A stretch of 58,156 nucleotides of DNA. Source: Symsagittifera roscoffensis. Taxonomy: Eukaryota; Xenacoelomorpha; Acoela; Convolutidae. The stretch is from assembly GCF_963678635.1 (NCBI RefSeq), contig NW_026971125.1, positions 1-58,156 of the forward strand. Reading direction: 5' to 3'. Position numbers and translations under genes: made by a program. This document shows positions 46,301-55,065 of the stretch, in pieces. The notes under the pieces are model-generated. The model had not been told where the DNA came from. It ran no database searches and saw only the letters and a program-made list of their open reading frames with translations. Position 1 is the first letter of the stretch. Each line of letters opens with the position of its first letter.

Positions 46301-48508
46301 AATACACCACCTGAATTACTTACACGAAAAACCACAGTTGAAATACCCAAAAATATAAAATTCTACCTTGCAGAAAACGAAACATCACCCCGATTAGAAT
46401 GCAAATATGCAGTAAAAACTGATATTGAACAATCACAAATAAATAATTTACAACATTTTCCACTTTATCTAGATTGTCAAAATAATCATTATGAAGTTGA
46501 TTTACTTGGAACCTCAACTTTCAAACCAATCCCATATTCTCAATGGATAAAAAATAACACCCAACAAAAACGAACAAAACAACACCTGCCTAAAAAAGAT
46601 CATTTTCCACTAATTGAAAAAGAAGATTTAACTGATAAAATAAATTTATCAGGACCCCAAACAAGTGATTCAAAATACACAATAAATCAAGTTTTTGACC
46701 TTCACGACCCACTTGATACAATACCCTTATCTAAATTAGAAATCGAAAACATTTTTCTCCCCCCAACAGAAACAATTACAATTTCAACACTGAAACAATA
46801 TCAAAACCTTGACCCAGTAATTCGACAACTGAAATCATGGCATAAATATAAAACTAAACCTATCAAAGCAGATTCAACCATTCTAGGAAATAAAACACTC
46901 CTCCGATACTTTCGCAAATTTAACAACACAACAATTAACGAAAAAACAGACCTTTTAGAGTATAACCTAAATGAATCTACAGTTCCCTGTCTTCCTATAA
47001 GTATGATTCTTATAGCTTTTAATATATCACATACACAAAATATTAAAGGACACTCTGGATCAGAAAAAACATATTCAAATTTTATACAAAATTTTTACTT
47101 CCCAAATGCACCAATTTGGATAAAAGTACTATGCAATGATTGTATAGTATGTCAACTGAATAAACCTTACCCAAATCAAAAACAAATAGCACAAAAACAA
47201 GATTTTAAAGGACAAAGTCTGTACTTTAATCACCGTATCTCATTTGATACTAAAGGACCAATTTCACCCTCATCAGAAGGAAACTCCTACATTATGGTAA
47301 TTGTTGACGCATTCACACACTATGTAGCACTTAACCCAGTACCACATTGTAATGCTTATTACGCATATACAACACTCTATGAACACTGGATAGCAAAATT
47401 CGGACTACCAGAAATTTTAGTCACAGACAATGGTACAGAATTCATAAATAATGAAATAATAACACTATGTCATTTATACAACATTAAACACAAACCACGT
47501 ACATCTCATGCACCTTGGACAAACGGCTTAGTCGAAGGTATGAACCGTTCACTACAAGAATATCTTAGATGTATCATCAACGGAAATGATACAAAATATA
47601 CCGAATGGTCAGCAGATGTAAAATTATTTCCCTTAGCATATAATTCACAAATCACGACAACTTTAGGAATGTCACCATACGAAATGGTTTTCAACCAAAA
47701 GCCACGCAAACCAATAATGTTTACAGCAAATTCCCATAAAAACGCACAAGGTTATTATCAACCAAATAAAGACTCAATTTGTTATAACCTACCATTACAT
47801 ACGCACGATGAAGATCATTTTCATCACCCACAAATTCTTAAATTAGCCTCCGGTACACACACCGAATGGATTTTAAATAGAGATAAGAAACACAATGAAA
47901 TTTACCAACAAATAACAAAAAAATTATTACAAAGACAAAATATAAATGAACAAATCAATTCACGATTTACACCAGCTTCCGATTTAAAAATTGGAACATT
48001 TGTTTTAATACCTAATTTTAATACTCAAAAAGGAATTTCTAAAAAATTACAACCCCTTCGAAAAGGACCATACCAAATAATTGCAAAACCCACTGATGTC
48101 ACATATAAAATTATCGACTCAAACAAAAAAGAAATCGTTCAACATCGAAACAACCTATTACCTTATTACCCAAAAGAATACGCACTCCGTGAATTAACTC
48201 AATTATATTCTTTCACAGGATTAAAAATCGTTCAAAATGAACCACATCTGAAAAACATAGAACAAAATGATAACCCCACCGAAAATCAAAACACAAAACC
48301 AACCGTCACAAAAAACAATACGCAAAACCAAAAAGAATCTCCAAAACAAAGAAAAAATAGAAAAATGACAGAACAAATAATACCCCAAGAAGAAATAGAC
48401 AAATCAGAACATAGAAAAACAACAAGACTCCGAAATCAACCACGTAAAAACTACAAAATGTTCATCCCCCAATCTAAAATATTAAAGAAAGTAGAATTTA
48501 AAAAGTAA
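40286..48508 (+). CDS. gag-pol: Gag-Pol polyprotein in one frame, 2740 aa
   Basis: Long Asn/Gln/Pro-rich N-terminus; capsid-like Gag region (~600-790); CCHC knuckle (C842, C845, H850, C855); Arg/Asn/Tyr/Ser-rich RNA-binding tract (~909-1065). Aspartic protease with DSGA at 1229-1232. Reverse transcriptase with D1674 (TADMNSAY) and YLDD at 1737-1740. RNase H with D1886 (CDASNFG) and TDHKP. Integrase with HHCC (H2249, H2256, C2286, C2289) and catalytic D2321, D2381, E2417 (D-D35-E). A GPY/F-type module (G2594-P-Y) and a basic tail without chromodomain follow. PR-RT-RH-IN order is that of Metaviridae/retroviruses. All catalytic residues seen are intact. Having no stop or frameshift between Gag and Pol is unusual; excess Gag may come from processing or splicing. 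Confidence 0.95.
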   Translation: MSSTHTPGEETPDDDEIFPFIVDADTDRGQHLFCQNLLINLFEPGISPCKTEFPDVKIKRQIIDHYLKDICNITQQYGIYSIEFTSPNHNNRTYTIQTDDLDLEFSKVFSEYIKSIQYHNSQRANSIFTNEVFAIIYSYISILENELPLTNVSPTDTSKHLRVRHEITLLSSYLNVIKENFTKDDVSQHTRHDLQKILAWFIIDYFTHNIDLIAQARKNFRPQNPNDETAITEQSDYVWDPEWSHPAFISFPQSISSQAIGTISYIRDYVRVIPLTIDATPLNYNTFLPDTQNNSLNSTVIHNENLNGTRNLTQQDIQTPSHFINEEIVHTTTTQQSISPIRPNLTTPRNTNPSQTQVTLQSTVKPSVAPKYSHMDYQTYKPVTIPSKTRKTFTRNNFADHNYNYTHPSKTNYQPQRNFNQYTKPRNWDNPTAQYNSNNFQPNPPQDRSENYPFFQQNKNKKQTSYQMDYLSSDEDFLQPNIFAQNTQEYRRQGIQKTRINHRNFSPQPIDAQHQQAIQQQNPINTQSFQPIQQQNPMIAHSYQPSQMQNEIPLPYYLQQHEITRNQLSNFSQMPNAAESLQMTMNPYLMGGSSITSNKPLMVFTGTDPEYSVEDYLNAVTANLILNIGPEPINTPLHQNWIHRRTALIQTTLDGAAQKWFSVLPQEIKSNWKRFTQEFSKMFDSERNKQQQRVLCNEIRRLPNETIKQIAVRIETLVRKAYSLNTHDYKNTKMTEILMMTLTPQLRKIAIKKRASHPSSIREPDLDFRKLVDKLEQAEITMKLEETENLKLQYVNKIETTPTNINNIQESETDLVEKITEILNIYEKNPNFKGKPSFKKWCNYCRRYGHSISECRQKQQDSQNKPQKYKEPNKSFYQYMKKDQNLPNKNVYSNNSSGKPLPNNTSYTRNQSPYNSSYRGRSPERRNTYNSSQNHYNRPNSRNNYSRSNSNTQRFVSRSNSQPRNNYYPNNQSRNSSYNRNRNYSYNRNRSYSNNRNQNYPNDRSRNNSYNRSNYNRPNNNYQNRSRNNSQNRHPSYNNRYRNYSKSPHRNNNHYNTSNNRHRSSTPKHQRQINQVQSNPETTSDPPGIDDTVTDTLQLNQINCTSSDSESDTENTLAINMIKVENDYESVIYEQPFPSHIYENQSEFLQNHYTTPINSTPTTQETNAKNTTAQPDQNAKTKCLNTNHIYQNIQKEQPKEKIWTIPFLLESPRNKEFQPPDLEIDFLIDSGAESNIINIPTWNEIKSLHPKLTPLETSSKLATAQGSTLINYGKIQLFLLPTRTIEQSKILNKPFKQIFHITDIKYNIIGIPFISKYIPTINILNSKILIKDKYTKTKETSLTFFQRLNKQPPFFSKFYPIYNQQRKHLKPLSGNIYNFSIKQVHQYDKEQNKQKFYMSDFEFKPIHKFFKITISSIKYLKNSNSDIISLHVYNNTPYQVTLPLGLLGYCETNATITPIHEKAYRVNNILQLLDICQSTILNGELSINNIISNENRNTDYFTKTPYFKPTFNISNYTEHQQKFLTMFNFQHSQITQDEFEKLAKQLIKYSSVYATSKFDVGKISSSLHLPLKPDAVFKKQRASKVPIHLHDKVNRLLDILEQYNIISPVNKEEQPKGNTFINPVIILAKGESLKIVLDARYLNSLIDESKCNWPIEPIQVILTKINGKYFTTADMNSAYNQMPLDEQSRRLTQFVIGNQQYEFNRLFYGISIGPAAFSAFMSKIFRPLILKKNAITYLDDVFMQSQTKDEMFKVLETYHQILQNENLKAAPDKSHFFLTKVKFLGHNIERKTITPLKSRIDAIQKLQPPTNKKKIQEFLGMLNFLSKYVYKMQLYLRPFYNILRQQNNFEWNTEHQTRFEEIKKLLTEQISNTIPDPDQPFYAMCDASNFGIGAALLQSHNGTNKMNLISANSRLFTQAELRLSTLMRECTAIIYTLTEYEFLILGSKHPTVLFTDHKPIIFLFTQKSNPNHRVYRFQLILMKFPNLHIVWTAGKNLALPDTLSRNTPPELLTRKTTVEIPKNIKFYLAENETSPRLECKYAVKTDIEQSQINNLQHFPLYLDCQNNHYEVDLLGTSTFKPIPYSQWIKNNTQQKRTKQHLPKKDHFPLIEKEDLTDKINLSGPQTSDSKYTINQVFDLHDPLDTIPLSKLEIENIFLPPTETITISTLKQYQNLDPVIRQLKSWHKYKTKPIKADSTILGNKTLLRYFRKFNNTTINEKTDLLEYNLNESTVPCLPISMILIAFNISHTQNIKGHSGSEKTYSNFIQNFYFPNAPIWIKVLCNDCIVCQLNKPYPNQKQIAQKQDFKGQSLYFNHRISFDTKGPISPSSEGNSYIMVIVDAFTHYVALNPVPHCNAYYAYTTLYEHWIAKFGLPEILVTDNGTEFINNEIITLCHLYNIKHKPRTSHAPWTNGLVEGMNRSLQEYLRCIINGNDTKYTEWSADVKLFPLAYNSQITTTLGMSPYEMVFNQKPRKPIMFTANSHKNAQGYYQPNKDSICYNLPLHTHDEDHFHHPQILKLASGTHTEWILNRDKKHNEIYQQITKKLLQRQNINEQINSRFTPASDLKIGTFVLIPNFNTQKGISKKLQPLRKGPYQIIAKPTDVTYKIIDSNKKEIVQHRNNLLPYYPKEYALRELTQLYSFTGLKIVQNEPHLKNIEQNDNPTENQNTKPTVTKNNTQNQKESPKQRKNRKMTEQIIPQEEIDKSEHRKTTRLRNQPRKNYKMFIPQSKILKKVEFKK

Positions 48509-49108
48509 TTTTAAAATTTTACACTTCACAATCTTGAAACCTCCGTAACATTTTTCATTTCATTTTTTCAAAATAACATGCTCACAAGTACGCAATAATT
48601 CTAGTTCAAAATAGACCAATAGGATTCATCCAATCCGCCACTTTCTCTAACTCAAACTAAGATCAATTAGACGAATAATCTAGAACTCCAGGCACATCTC
48701 TAACTATAACTTTACAACCTCCAGGTTAAAAATAAGCAAACCACTCCAACTTGACAGCTAAAATAAATATCACCATAATACCGTACCCCTCCCTTATCTA
48801 ATAACCCAAAGATCAACAATATTTCCCCAACTCAGACCACGAATACCCCCAAAACAAATTTGATAACTTAGCCTAAAGTCACAAAATGAAAATTTTAATT
48901 AGCCTAAAGTATAAAAATCTCACCATACCCCGGATCATTTGACAAACAAAAATAAAGAAAAAGACGACCTCCCAGTCACCATGAAAATTGCCCCCAACAA
49001 ATTTTTACGAAACTCAACCCACTTGTCAAAAAACTAATAAATAATTCGACCACACTAGAAAATCGCCTCAAACAGCAAAAAATATTCGACCAAGAGATCA
49101 TTTCTTAA
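48509..49108 (+). other. Non-coding spacer after pol
   Basis: 600 nt conserved with the left copy and without a supported ORF. A pyrimidine-rich stretch with branch-like CTAACTAT ends in CCTCCAG at 48718-48724, a candidate splice acceptor for subgenomic mRNAs. TTAGCCTAAAGT is repeated at about 48868 and 48899. Confidence 0.5.
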
Positions 49109-49339
49109 ATGCTTTTCTCTCAAACAGTCGTTCAAATACTTATCAATTTTAAACATTTTTTTTCAATACTCCAAACTTTTATAATATTTCTTTTTGATAT
49201 CATCGAATCTTTTCTAATAATCATAATAATTTTTTGTAATATTTTCTTAATTTTCTACACAATAATTGAACTATACCTCCAACTTTCCAAAACCCTTGAA
49301 TATATCCACAGGTACGATTTTAACAACTTGTCTAAATGA
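49109..49339 (+). CDS. Small membrane protein, 76 aa (right copy)
   Basis: Dominated by a long Ile/Leu/Phe-rich hydrophobic stretch (~9-57) and ending in a polar tail. The frame is preserved in the left copy with mostly conservative changes. The stop overlaps the next start as ATGA. No family recognised; a membrane-active or assembly protein is possible. Confidence 0.55.
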   Translation: MLFSQTVVQILINFKHFFSILQTFIIFLFDIIESFLIIIIIFCNIFLIFYTIIELYLQLSKTLEYIHRYDFNNLSK

Positions 49340-49524
49340 TACGAACAATTTTCAGTAGAACTGATATTTTTCTATTGTTTGTAATCTTTATAACATTTTT
49401 ATCATCCCTCATTTTGACCATATGTAAATGTATAAAGAAAGCAATCATCACATTTGCCCTAGCAACAATTTTCCTAATTCTTTTTTTAGAAGAATATTAT
49501 AATAAACATAAACCTTCTCACTAA
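49336..49524 (+). CDS. Small membrane protein, 62 aa (right copy)
   Basis: Two hydrophobic segments (~11-29 and ~36-51) are separated by CKCIKK, with a hydrophilic tail. Only one residue differs from the left copy. It ends five nt before the ATG-less reading frame opens, in a different frame. The hairpin-like topology resembles small viral channel proteins by shape only. Confidence 0.6.
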   Translation: MIRTIFSRTDIFLLFVIFITFLSSLILTICKCIKKAIITFALATIFLILFLEEYYNKHKPSH

Positions 49525-49529
49525 AGTAA

Positions 49530-50666
49530 CAATTCAAAAATCCATCAAAAATTGCTACCCAACAGTCACAAAATCAGTCTTCACCGACATCATCCCAAGA
49601 TAATCCAACACCACCTTCAACTACTCAAAATCCTCAAACATCTACACGAATTTCTTTTCAAGACAATCCATACACCTTTGAAGAACGGCACGCTCGTTTA
49701 TCTGAACCACTAGAACCAGTTCAACGACAAGCACCTCTAAGTGAACCAACATATAATCTTTACCCAACACTACCACAAGAACTAAGTAGAATACGAAACC
49801 TTAGTCAAAACCAAAACACAACAGAAATAAATAGACAAATTATACATCCTCGACGAAATAGAAATTTTCAAACTCCCCGAGTTCATTTTGATATACCTCA
49901 ATCCCCAACACAAACTACTCCAGAAAACACCACTGGTATCACACCAGAAACCCCTACACTTCTTTCACAACGAAGCACTTCAAGTCTACCTTCAGACTAC
50001 TTAGGTTCAACACCAACATCTGAACAAATACGAGAAAACCCTTTTAACCCCCCAAACCTAACATCACGACTACCATACTGGACTACACATTCATTTACAC
50101 AAGGTGAACCAAATTTAGCCAATGACCCCATAGATATTTCTACGGATACAACAACATCCTCATCACTACCAGAAACACTATCACTACCATCAACACCATC
50201 AACAAGTCAATTTTCACCACTACCCTTTAACTTAAATTTTCCAAATAATCTCGACGCCAGATATCGAGAACAATCTTCAGTAAATATTCCTTTAAGATTA
50301 GATTGGAATACATTCACAGCACCTCCACCATTATTTGGACAGCATCAAGAAAGTAACCGCCTTCATAACTGGGCACTTAATAGATTACAATATCGCCAAG
50401 ATATTCACAACGATATCCGTGATCACAATATTCAAATACTCCAACAAAACAGTTTACAATTAAAGTTTGAAATCACAGTTAAATTAAACAATATTACACA
50501 ACATCCCTACCCATTAAATCCACCTAACATCACAGCTCAATCACTACCACCACCGTTTATAACTACCGAAGTAATATATAAATACGACAGATACACCAAA
50601 AACACAATTGGTTACATTACATTTTATAATCCATACTCAGGATTATCATACACATGTATATTCTAA
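49530..50666 (+). CDS. ATG-less 379-codon reading frame (right copy)
   Basis: Open from just after a TAA at 49527-49529 to the TAA at 50664-50666, with no in-frame ATG. The first two thirds encode Pro/Ser/Thr/Gln/Asn-rich sequence. The end is more structured, with YKYDRYTKNTIGYITF near the C-terminus. The last 13 nt overlap env. It does not join the 62-aa ORF by simple frameshifting, because that ORF stops before this one opens. Candidate splice acceptors CCCAACAG (AG at 49564-49565) and AATCAG (49576-49577) lie near the 5' end. A spliced exon or near-cognate start (ATT at 49551) would explain it. Same length in the left copy. Confidence 0.6.
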   Translation, partial: QFKNPSKIATQQSQNQSSPTSSQDNPTPPSTTQNPQTSTRISFQDNPYTFEERHARLSEPLEPVQRQAPLSEPTYNLYPTLPQELSRIRNLSQNQNTTEINRQIIHPRRNRNFQTPRVHFDIPQSPTQTTPENTTGITPETPTLLSQRSTSSLPSDYLGSTPTSEQIRENPFNPPNLTSRLPYWTTHSFTQGEPNLANDPIDISTDTTTSSSLPETLSLPSTPSTSQFSPLPFNLNFPNNLDARYREQSSVNIPLRLDWNTFTAPPPLFGQHQESNRLHNWALNRLQYRQDIHNDIRDHNIQILQQNSLQLKFEITVKLNNITQHPYPLNPPNITAQSLPPPFITTEVIYKYDRYTKNTIGYITFYNPYSGLSYTCIF

Positions 50667-53272
50667 AATTATTAAATTTTCTCCAACTCCTTTTTCTAGT
50701 AACTTCAATTCAAAACATAAACCCTTCACCTCGTACAGGACCACAAGATTTATTAGTAACACATTACGATTGCGAAGAAAATGAACAAAAAACACTACAC
50801 AAATATGCAATCAATCAAGTATCACAATGTGAAACAGAACCACAAGCTATAGAAACCACAGATATAATAGCAACACTCTATTCAAAAGCCCGAGCTACAA
50901 CAGTTACAGGTTATAAATTCACAGCAACATTTTCCGAAAAGAAAGTACATTGTTCACAAGTCTCGAACGGAAATAAAAACCGACTTGACCATGAATCATT
51001 CTATCAAAGTAATATAGAACGTCTTTTACATCTCAATCCCGACGATTGTAAAAATGAATTACTTAGACTAAACATCACAAAAAATAAAAACTCCCAAAGA
51101 AAATTAGTTAATTTTCAAGTTTTTTCAGACTCTGTACATCAATCACAACTTGAAAGACACCAAGGACATATAAAACTAGACGAAAAATACCCGTATAACG
51201 GCGCACACGGACGATTAACATATGACCTACATGATAAACATTGGATACCACACATTGGTATAAATAACCCATCAAACTGCAAAGCAGACACAAAAAATAA
51301 AGGATATCAAGAAATAATGTTTTTCGATTGGAAAATACAACTCGAAAAAATACAACTCACACGAGATTTATCTGATAATACAATGATCTATCAAGGAATC
51401 CGACTACCTTGTAAAAACGATCAAGGATATTGCGACCCTACAACAAGAACACAAGCAACAATTGTTTGGTTCCCCGAAGACACATGTACAACATTTCAAG
51501 TAGCAAAAATACACGCTCGTATGATAAAATTTCACGAAAAATATTTCATACAATCAATTCCTTACGAACAAGTCCATCCATCACGAAAACTAAGTTCCGA
51601 TTTTAGAAACATAGATAACATAGAAAATAAATTGACACGTTTTCAAATATATCAAGAAACAGAACTTGCATGTAAATACAGAAATCCACTTCACAGAACA
51701 CAATACTCTGAAATTTTAGTTGAATATGAAAAAGGATTCGACATGACCACTGGAAAAGTAAAAATCGACCCATATGCCACAGGTCATCCTCTAAACGAAG
51801 GAACATCCTATATACCAGTTAATTTTGAAAAAAGCAACGGACAACCTGGTGGACATCTAAAACCTTATGACACCAGAAGCACACGCTTACAAGAATTATC
51901 ACTAATGAATACCACATATTTTGGTAATATCCACTATGATATTCATTTGGATATGAAACTAGACTATACAATTAGCCGCATTTTTCAAGAAATGTCACTC
52001 TCCGAATTAGAAACACTACATCAACTATGCGAATTAGAACGAACACAAATATTACAATCACTTGCACTAGCAGTATTAAAAATACCCTACGCAGGATATT
52101 TATTATCAGGAAATAGATCAAATTTTTTAGACTATGAAGGAAACATCTTATGGTTTTATACTTGTACTAAAAAAGTATCACCACTATACGTTTTTGAAGA
52201 TAAACGATGTTATAAAAGAATCCCTATCTTTTATAAGAATAAAGTACATTTCGTGGATACACTTTCACGAAGAACCTATTTCTGGGATACCGCAGTCCCA
52301 TGTGGATCAGAAAATAGCCACAATGTAGTACAACTAAATCCTGATGAAAATAAATATTATCTTCTCACTCCATACCCCACATTAATGCAATCACTCAAAA
52401 AATTTTCACCAGAAAGCATTCGCGCTATCGCTCGAAACCCAAATATAGACTTACAATCAATAGGAATCTATTCAAAATCAGATATTCAACATCACATTAG
52501 AACACAACAATTCCAAGAGTTACTAACACAAATGGACACTATACAAAGACAATCAATTGACCAAAACTTACGCAAACTTGCAGAAACCGCAGGATTTGCC
52601 GATATCTACACGCAAGACTATAGCGGATATTTTAAAGACATTAAAGATTATATATATCTAAACGGCGAAAAATACCGTCCCCAAGATATATCACCAATCA
52701 ACATTTTTAGCTTTGTTACACTCAAAAATGAGATCCTAGATTTTCTAGGATGGCCCTACTACATCTTAGAAAAATTGACTATTTTATACGCAATGTTTAA
52801 CTTTATTGGATTTCTTTTCTCACTCTTAAAAGGAATCTACAATACATGTGCTATACACACACAAGTAAACAGACAAGCAAGTGTAGCACGCATACTCTTT
52901 GCAGGATTTTTTGGAATCTTTTCCACATCTATAAACAAAATTCTTTTAGACGCACAAATAAAAGAATATAACACAAAAATAACAACACGACAAAATACAT
53001 ACGACGAAGAACATAACAATGTAGACACACAGCCAACGGCACCACAATTGCCACCCCTGCCAAATAACCATCCACTATCCCTAGTCCCACGAAATTTTCG
53101 AAATTTAGCAATCACACATAATCCAAATTTTAGACTCATCACATCACAAAGTCCCGTACAGCATATAATGACACATCAATCACACGATGATAACACTTAT
53201 GAACAAATTATTGAACAACCCCATACCACCGCTTTTCAATCTCAAAATAATAATTTTTTTAGCCCACGATGA
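50654..53272 (+). CDS. env: Envelope-like glycoprotein, 872 aa (right copy)
   Basis: Signal peptide-like N-terminus (~1-18), Cys-rich ectodomain beginning with YDC and several Asn-X-Ser/Thr sites (for example NITKN, NRSNF). A hydrophobic anchor lies at ~707-725 (LTILYAMFNFIGFLFSLL), a second hydrophobic stretch at ~748-763, and a polar tail ends in FFSPR. Position 3' of pol supports Env. There are no stops or frameshifts. The fusion peptide and cleavage site cannot be placed with confidence. The stop overlaps the next gene as ATGA (53269-53272). Confidence 0.8.
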   Translation: MYILKLLNFLQLLFLVTSIQNINPSPRTGPQDLLVTHYDCEENEQKTLHKYAINQVSQCETEPQAIETTDIIATLYSKARATTVTGYKFTATFSEKKVHCSQVSNGNKNRLDHESFYQSNIERLLHLNPDDCKNELLRLNITKNKNSQRKLVNFQVFSDSVHQSQLERHQGHIKLDEKYPYNGAHGRLTYDLHDKHWIPHIGINNPSNCKADTKNKGYQEIMFFDWKIQLEKIQLTRDLSDNTMIYQGIRLPCKNDQGYCDPTTRTQATIVWFPEDTCTTFQVAKIHARMIKFHEKYFIQSIPYEQVHPSRKLSSDFRNIDNIENKLTRFQIYQETELACKYRNPLHRTQYSEILVEYEKGFDMTTGKVKIDPYATGHPLNEGTSYIPVNFEKSNGQPGGHLKPYDTRSTRLQELSLMNTTYFGNIHYDIHLDMKLDYTISRIFQEMSLSELETLHQLCELERTQILQSLALAVLKIPYAGYLLSGNRSNFLDYEGNILWFYTCTKKVSPLYVFEDKRCYKRIPIFYKNKVHFVDTLSRRTYFWDTAVPCGSENSHNVVQLNPDENKYYLLTPYPTLMQSLKKFSPESIRAIARNPNIDLQSIGIYSKSDIQHHIRTQQFQELLTQMDTIQRQSIDQNLRKLAETAGFADIYTQDYSGYFKDIKDYIYLNGEKYRPQDISPINIFSFVTLKNEILDFLGWPYYILEKLTILYAMFNFIGFLFSLLKGIYNTCAIHTQVNRQASVARILFAGFFGIFSTSINKILLDAQIKEYNTKITTRQNTYDEEHNNVDTQPTAPQLPPLPNNHPLSLVPRNFRNLAITHNPNFRLITSQSPVQHIMTHQSHDDNTYEQIIEQPHTTAFQSQNNNFFSPR

Positions 53273-55062
53273 GCCGCCAACTTGGATCACTCCATCGATC
53301 AAATTCCCATCCAACCAACCTTACCTCTTCAATCCCAATAATCCCACTTTTTGCTTTTCCGCCACCCGATTTTCCATCTAGCAATGTAACATCAGGCATG
53401 AATTCCGACACTAACTCACAAATTTCAGTTTTATACTCCATCTCACAGCTAAATAACCCGAATATTGAAACCCCCGATGAATTTGCCGACTCAGAACCAT
53501 CTCCATCCAATAATTTCCATAACCCTTCTCATTTTTCTCAACCTCCCTTTCAACCCATATTGTCAAATAACCCTGACCCCATCACTCCTACACCCTCTTA
53601 TGCTTCCCAAGTTACCCCAACCTACTCCTCATACCACTCTGACCAATCATCTCCAGATACCCCCCGAATCTCACCAGAGCTAGACAATTTTATTACCCTC
53701 CAACAACAACCCTACCACCTTAACACCCCGACCATAAACCAAATCTCCTCCACTACAAATTCAACCAATCCTCCTACACCCTCTTCAAATTATACTGAAT
53801 CATTAGCACCATCATCCACATCAACTGAATCCTCACTCAATACTAATAGAGCTTACCGCACTTTTAAAAGAAAATTCCCCAACCATCCTTTCCCAGCAAA
53901 ACCAGGAACAGCCCGTGAATACATCAATCACCCCCAGCATACTAACACAAGAGAATTTTTAGCTATCACTTTACCCTCATTTCCACAATACACCTTAAAC
54001 ACCCCTCATGACGCTAACGAAACACGCAACTTTGTAGACGAATACGTTTTAATGCCCACTCTCTCTTGGACCTCATACTATCATTTCACTAACCCTCTTT
54101 GCTTACCTTTAACCAACACTTCCATCGATACAGACCGAAACAAAGACATGCTATATCGACTAACTACACCACTCACCGCTAGACAATTTACTTACGTAGG
54201 ATATAAAAAATCACTAAAAATACACACTGCACCTAGAGCTAATGAATATACACTAGAATACTACGATCACAACATCATAAGAGCTAACCAAGATCAATTC
54301 TTAGATGAAGATCGCTTCGCTAATCCACAAATCACCGAGAAATTTTTCATCAAGACACCATATGTATTTACACTAAACATCTTTGACCGAAAGTTTGATC
54401 ACATTATTTCAGAAGCACTAACAAGCACACAAGCATACGAAAGTTTTAAAGAACGCTTCCAAATCTTCTCACTAACCTTTCATTTCCTTGCACCACACGA
54501 AAGAGATTTACACTGCTCACACGATATTATGTTGCGAACTAAACAAACACATACATACAGTTACTATCGTTTCATCCAAAATCACTTTGACCTCCACACA
54601 CCCTCTAGACAACCACACCATCGTTTCCAATTCATCAATTCAAAATACACTTCACCATATTTCCTAAATTTCACATATTGTATTAAAGACACTAACCTTC
54701 ATGGTATTCTTCGTAATTATGACCCCATAACCCAAATGTACATCTTCTGTCCCATCACCAAGACCTTCAACGCCGAAGAATCCCGACCCTTCCTTATCCC
54801 GCACGAGTTTGTACAGCCTATAGAAATCCCCATTTTAGAATTCATCCATAACACTACATTTAACCACAAATTATATAACTTAATCCAAAACACACCTTAT
54901 GAGTTTGCAGTAGGCACTGAAGAATTAACCACCATTAAGGCACTTCAATTGCTTTGGCCACTACTTCAAACTAAAAATATCATCCGCATATTAGCTAAAC
55001 TACTCACAACTTCAGAACTAATTCACGACATCTTCCCCCACGGTTTTTTCCCCGACGACTAA
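53269..55062 (+). CDS. Accessory protein of unknown function, 597 aa (right copy)
   Basis: Pro/Ser/Thr/Asn-rich, probably disordered N-terminus (~1-195), then a ~400-residue folded-looking part with many Tyr, Phe and His residues and no membrane segment. Coupled to env by a 4-nt overlap. Conserved in full with the left copy. The overall layout (disordered Pro/Ser-rich N-terminus plus compact C-terminus) is the same as in the ATG-less frame, but I see no sequence similarity. No known family recognised. Confidence 0.8.
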   Translation: MSRQLGSLHRSNSHPTNLTSSIPIIPLFAFPPPDFPSSNVTSGMNSDTNSQISVLYSISQLNNPNIETPDEFADSEPSPSNNFHNPSHFSQPPFQPILSNNPDPITPTPSYASQVTPTYSSYHSDQSSPDTPRISPELDNFITLQQQPYHLNTPTINQISSTTNSTNPPTPSSNYTESLAPSSTSTESSLNTNRAYRTFKRKFPNHPFPAKPGTAREYINHPQHTNTREFLAITLPSFPQYTLNTPHDANETRNFVDEYVLMPTLSWTSYYHFTNPLCLPLTNTSIDTDRNKDMLYRLTTPLTARQFTYVGYKKSLKIHTAPRANEYTLEYYDHNIIRANQDQFLDEDRFANPQITEKFFIKTPYVFTLNIFDRKFDHIISEALTSTQAYESFKERFQIFSLTFHFLAPHERDLHCSHDIMLRTKQTHTYSYYRFIQNHFDLHTPSRQPHHRFQFINSKYTSPYFLNFTYCIKDTNLHGILRNYDPITQMYIFCPITKTFNAEESRPFLIPHEFVQPIEIPILEFIHNTTFNHKLYNLIQNTPYEFAVGTEELTTIKALQLLWPLLQTKNIIRILAKLLTTSELIHDIFPHGFFPDD

Positions 55063-55065
55063 CAG

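Noticed and set aside
48180-48508. Chromodomain at the end of integrase
   Set aside because: The tail after the GPY/F module is polar and basic with no aromatic chromodomain pattern.
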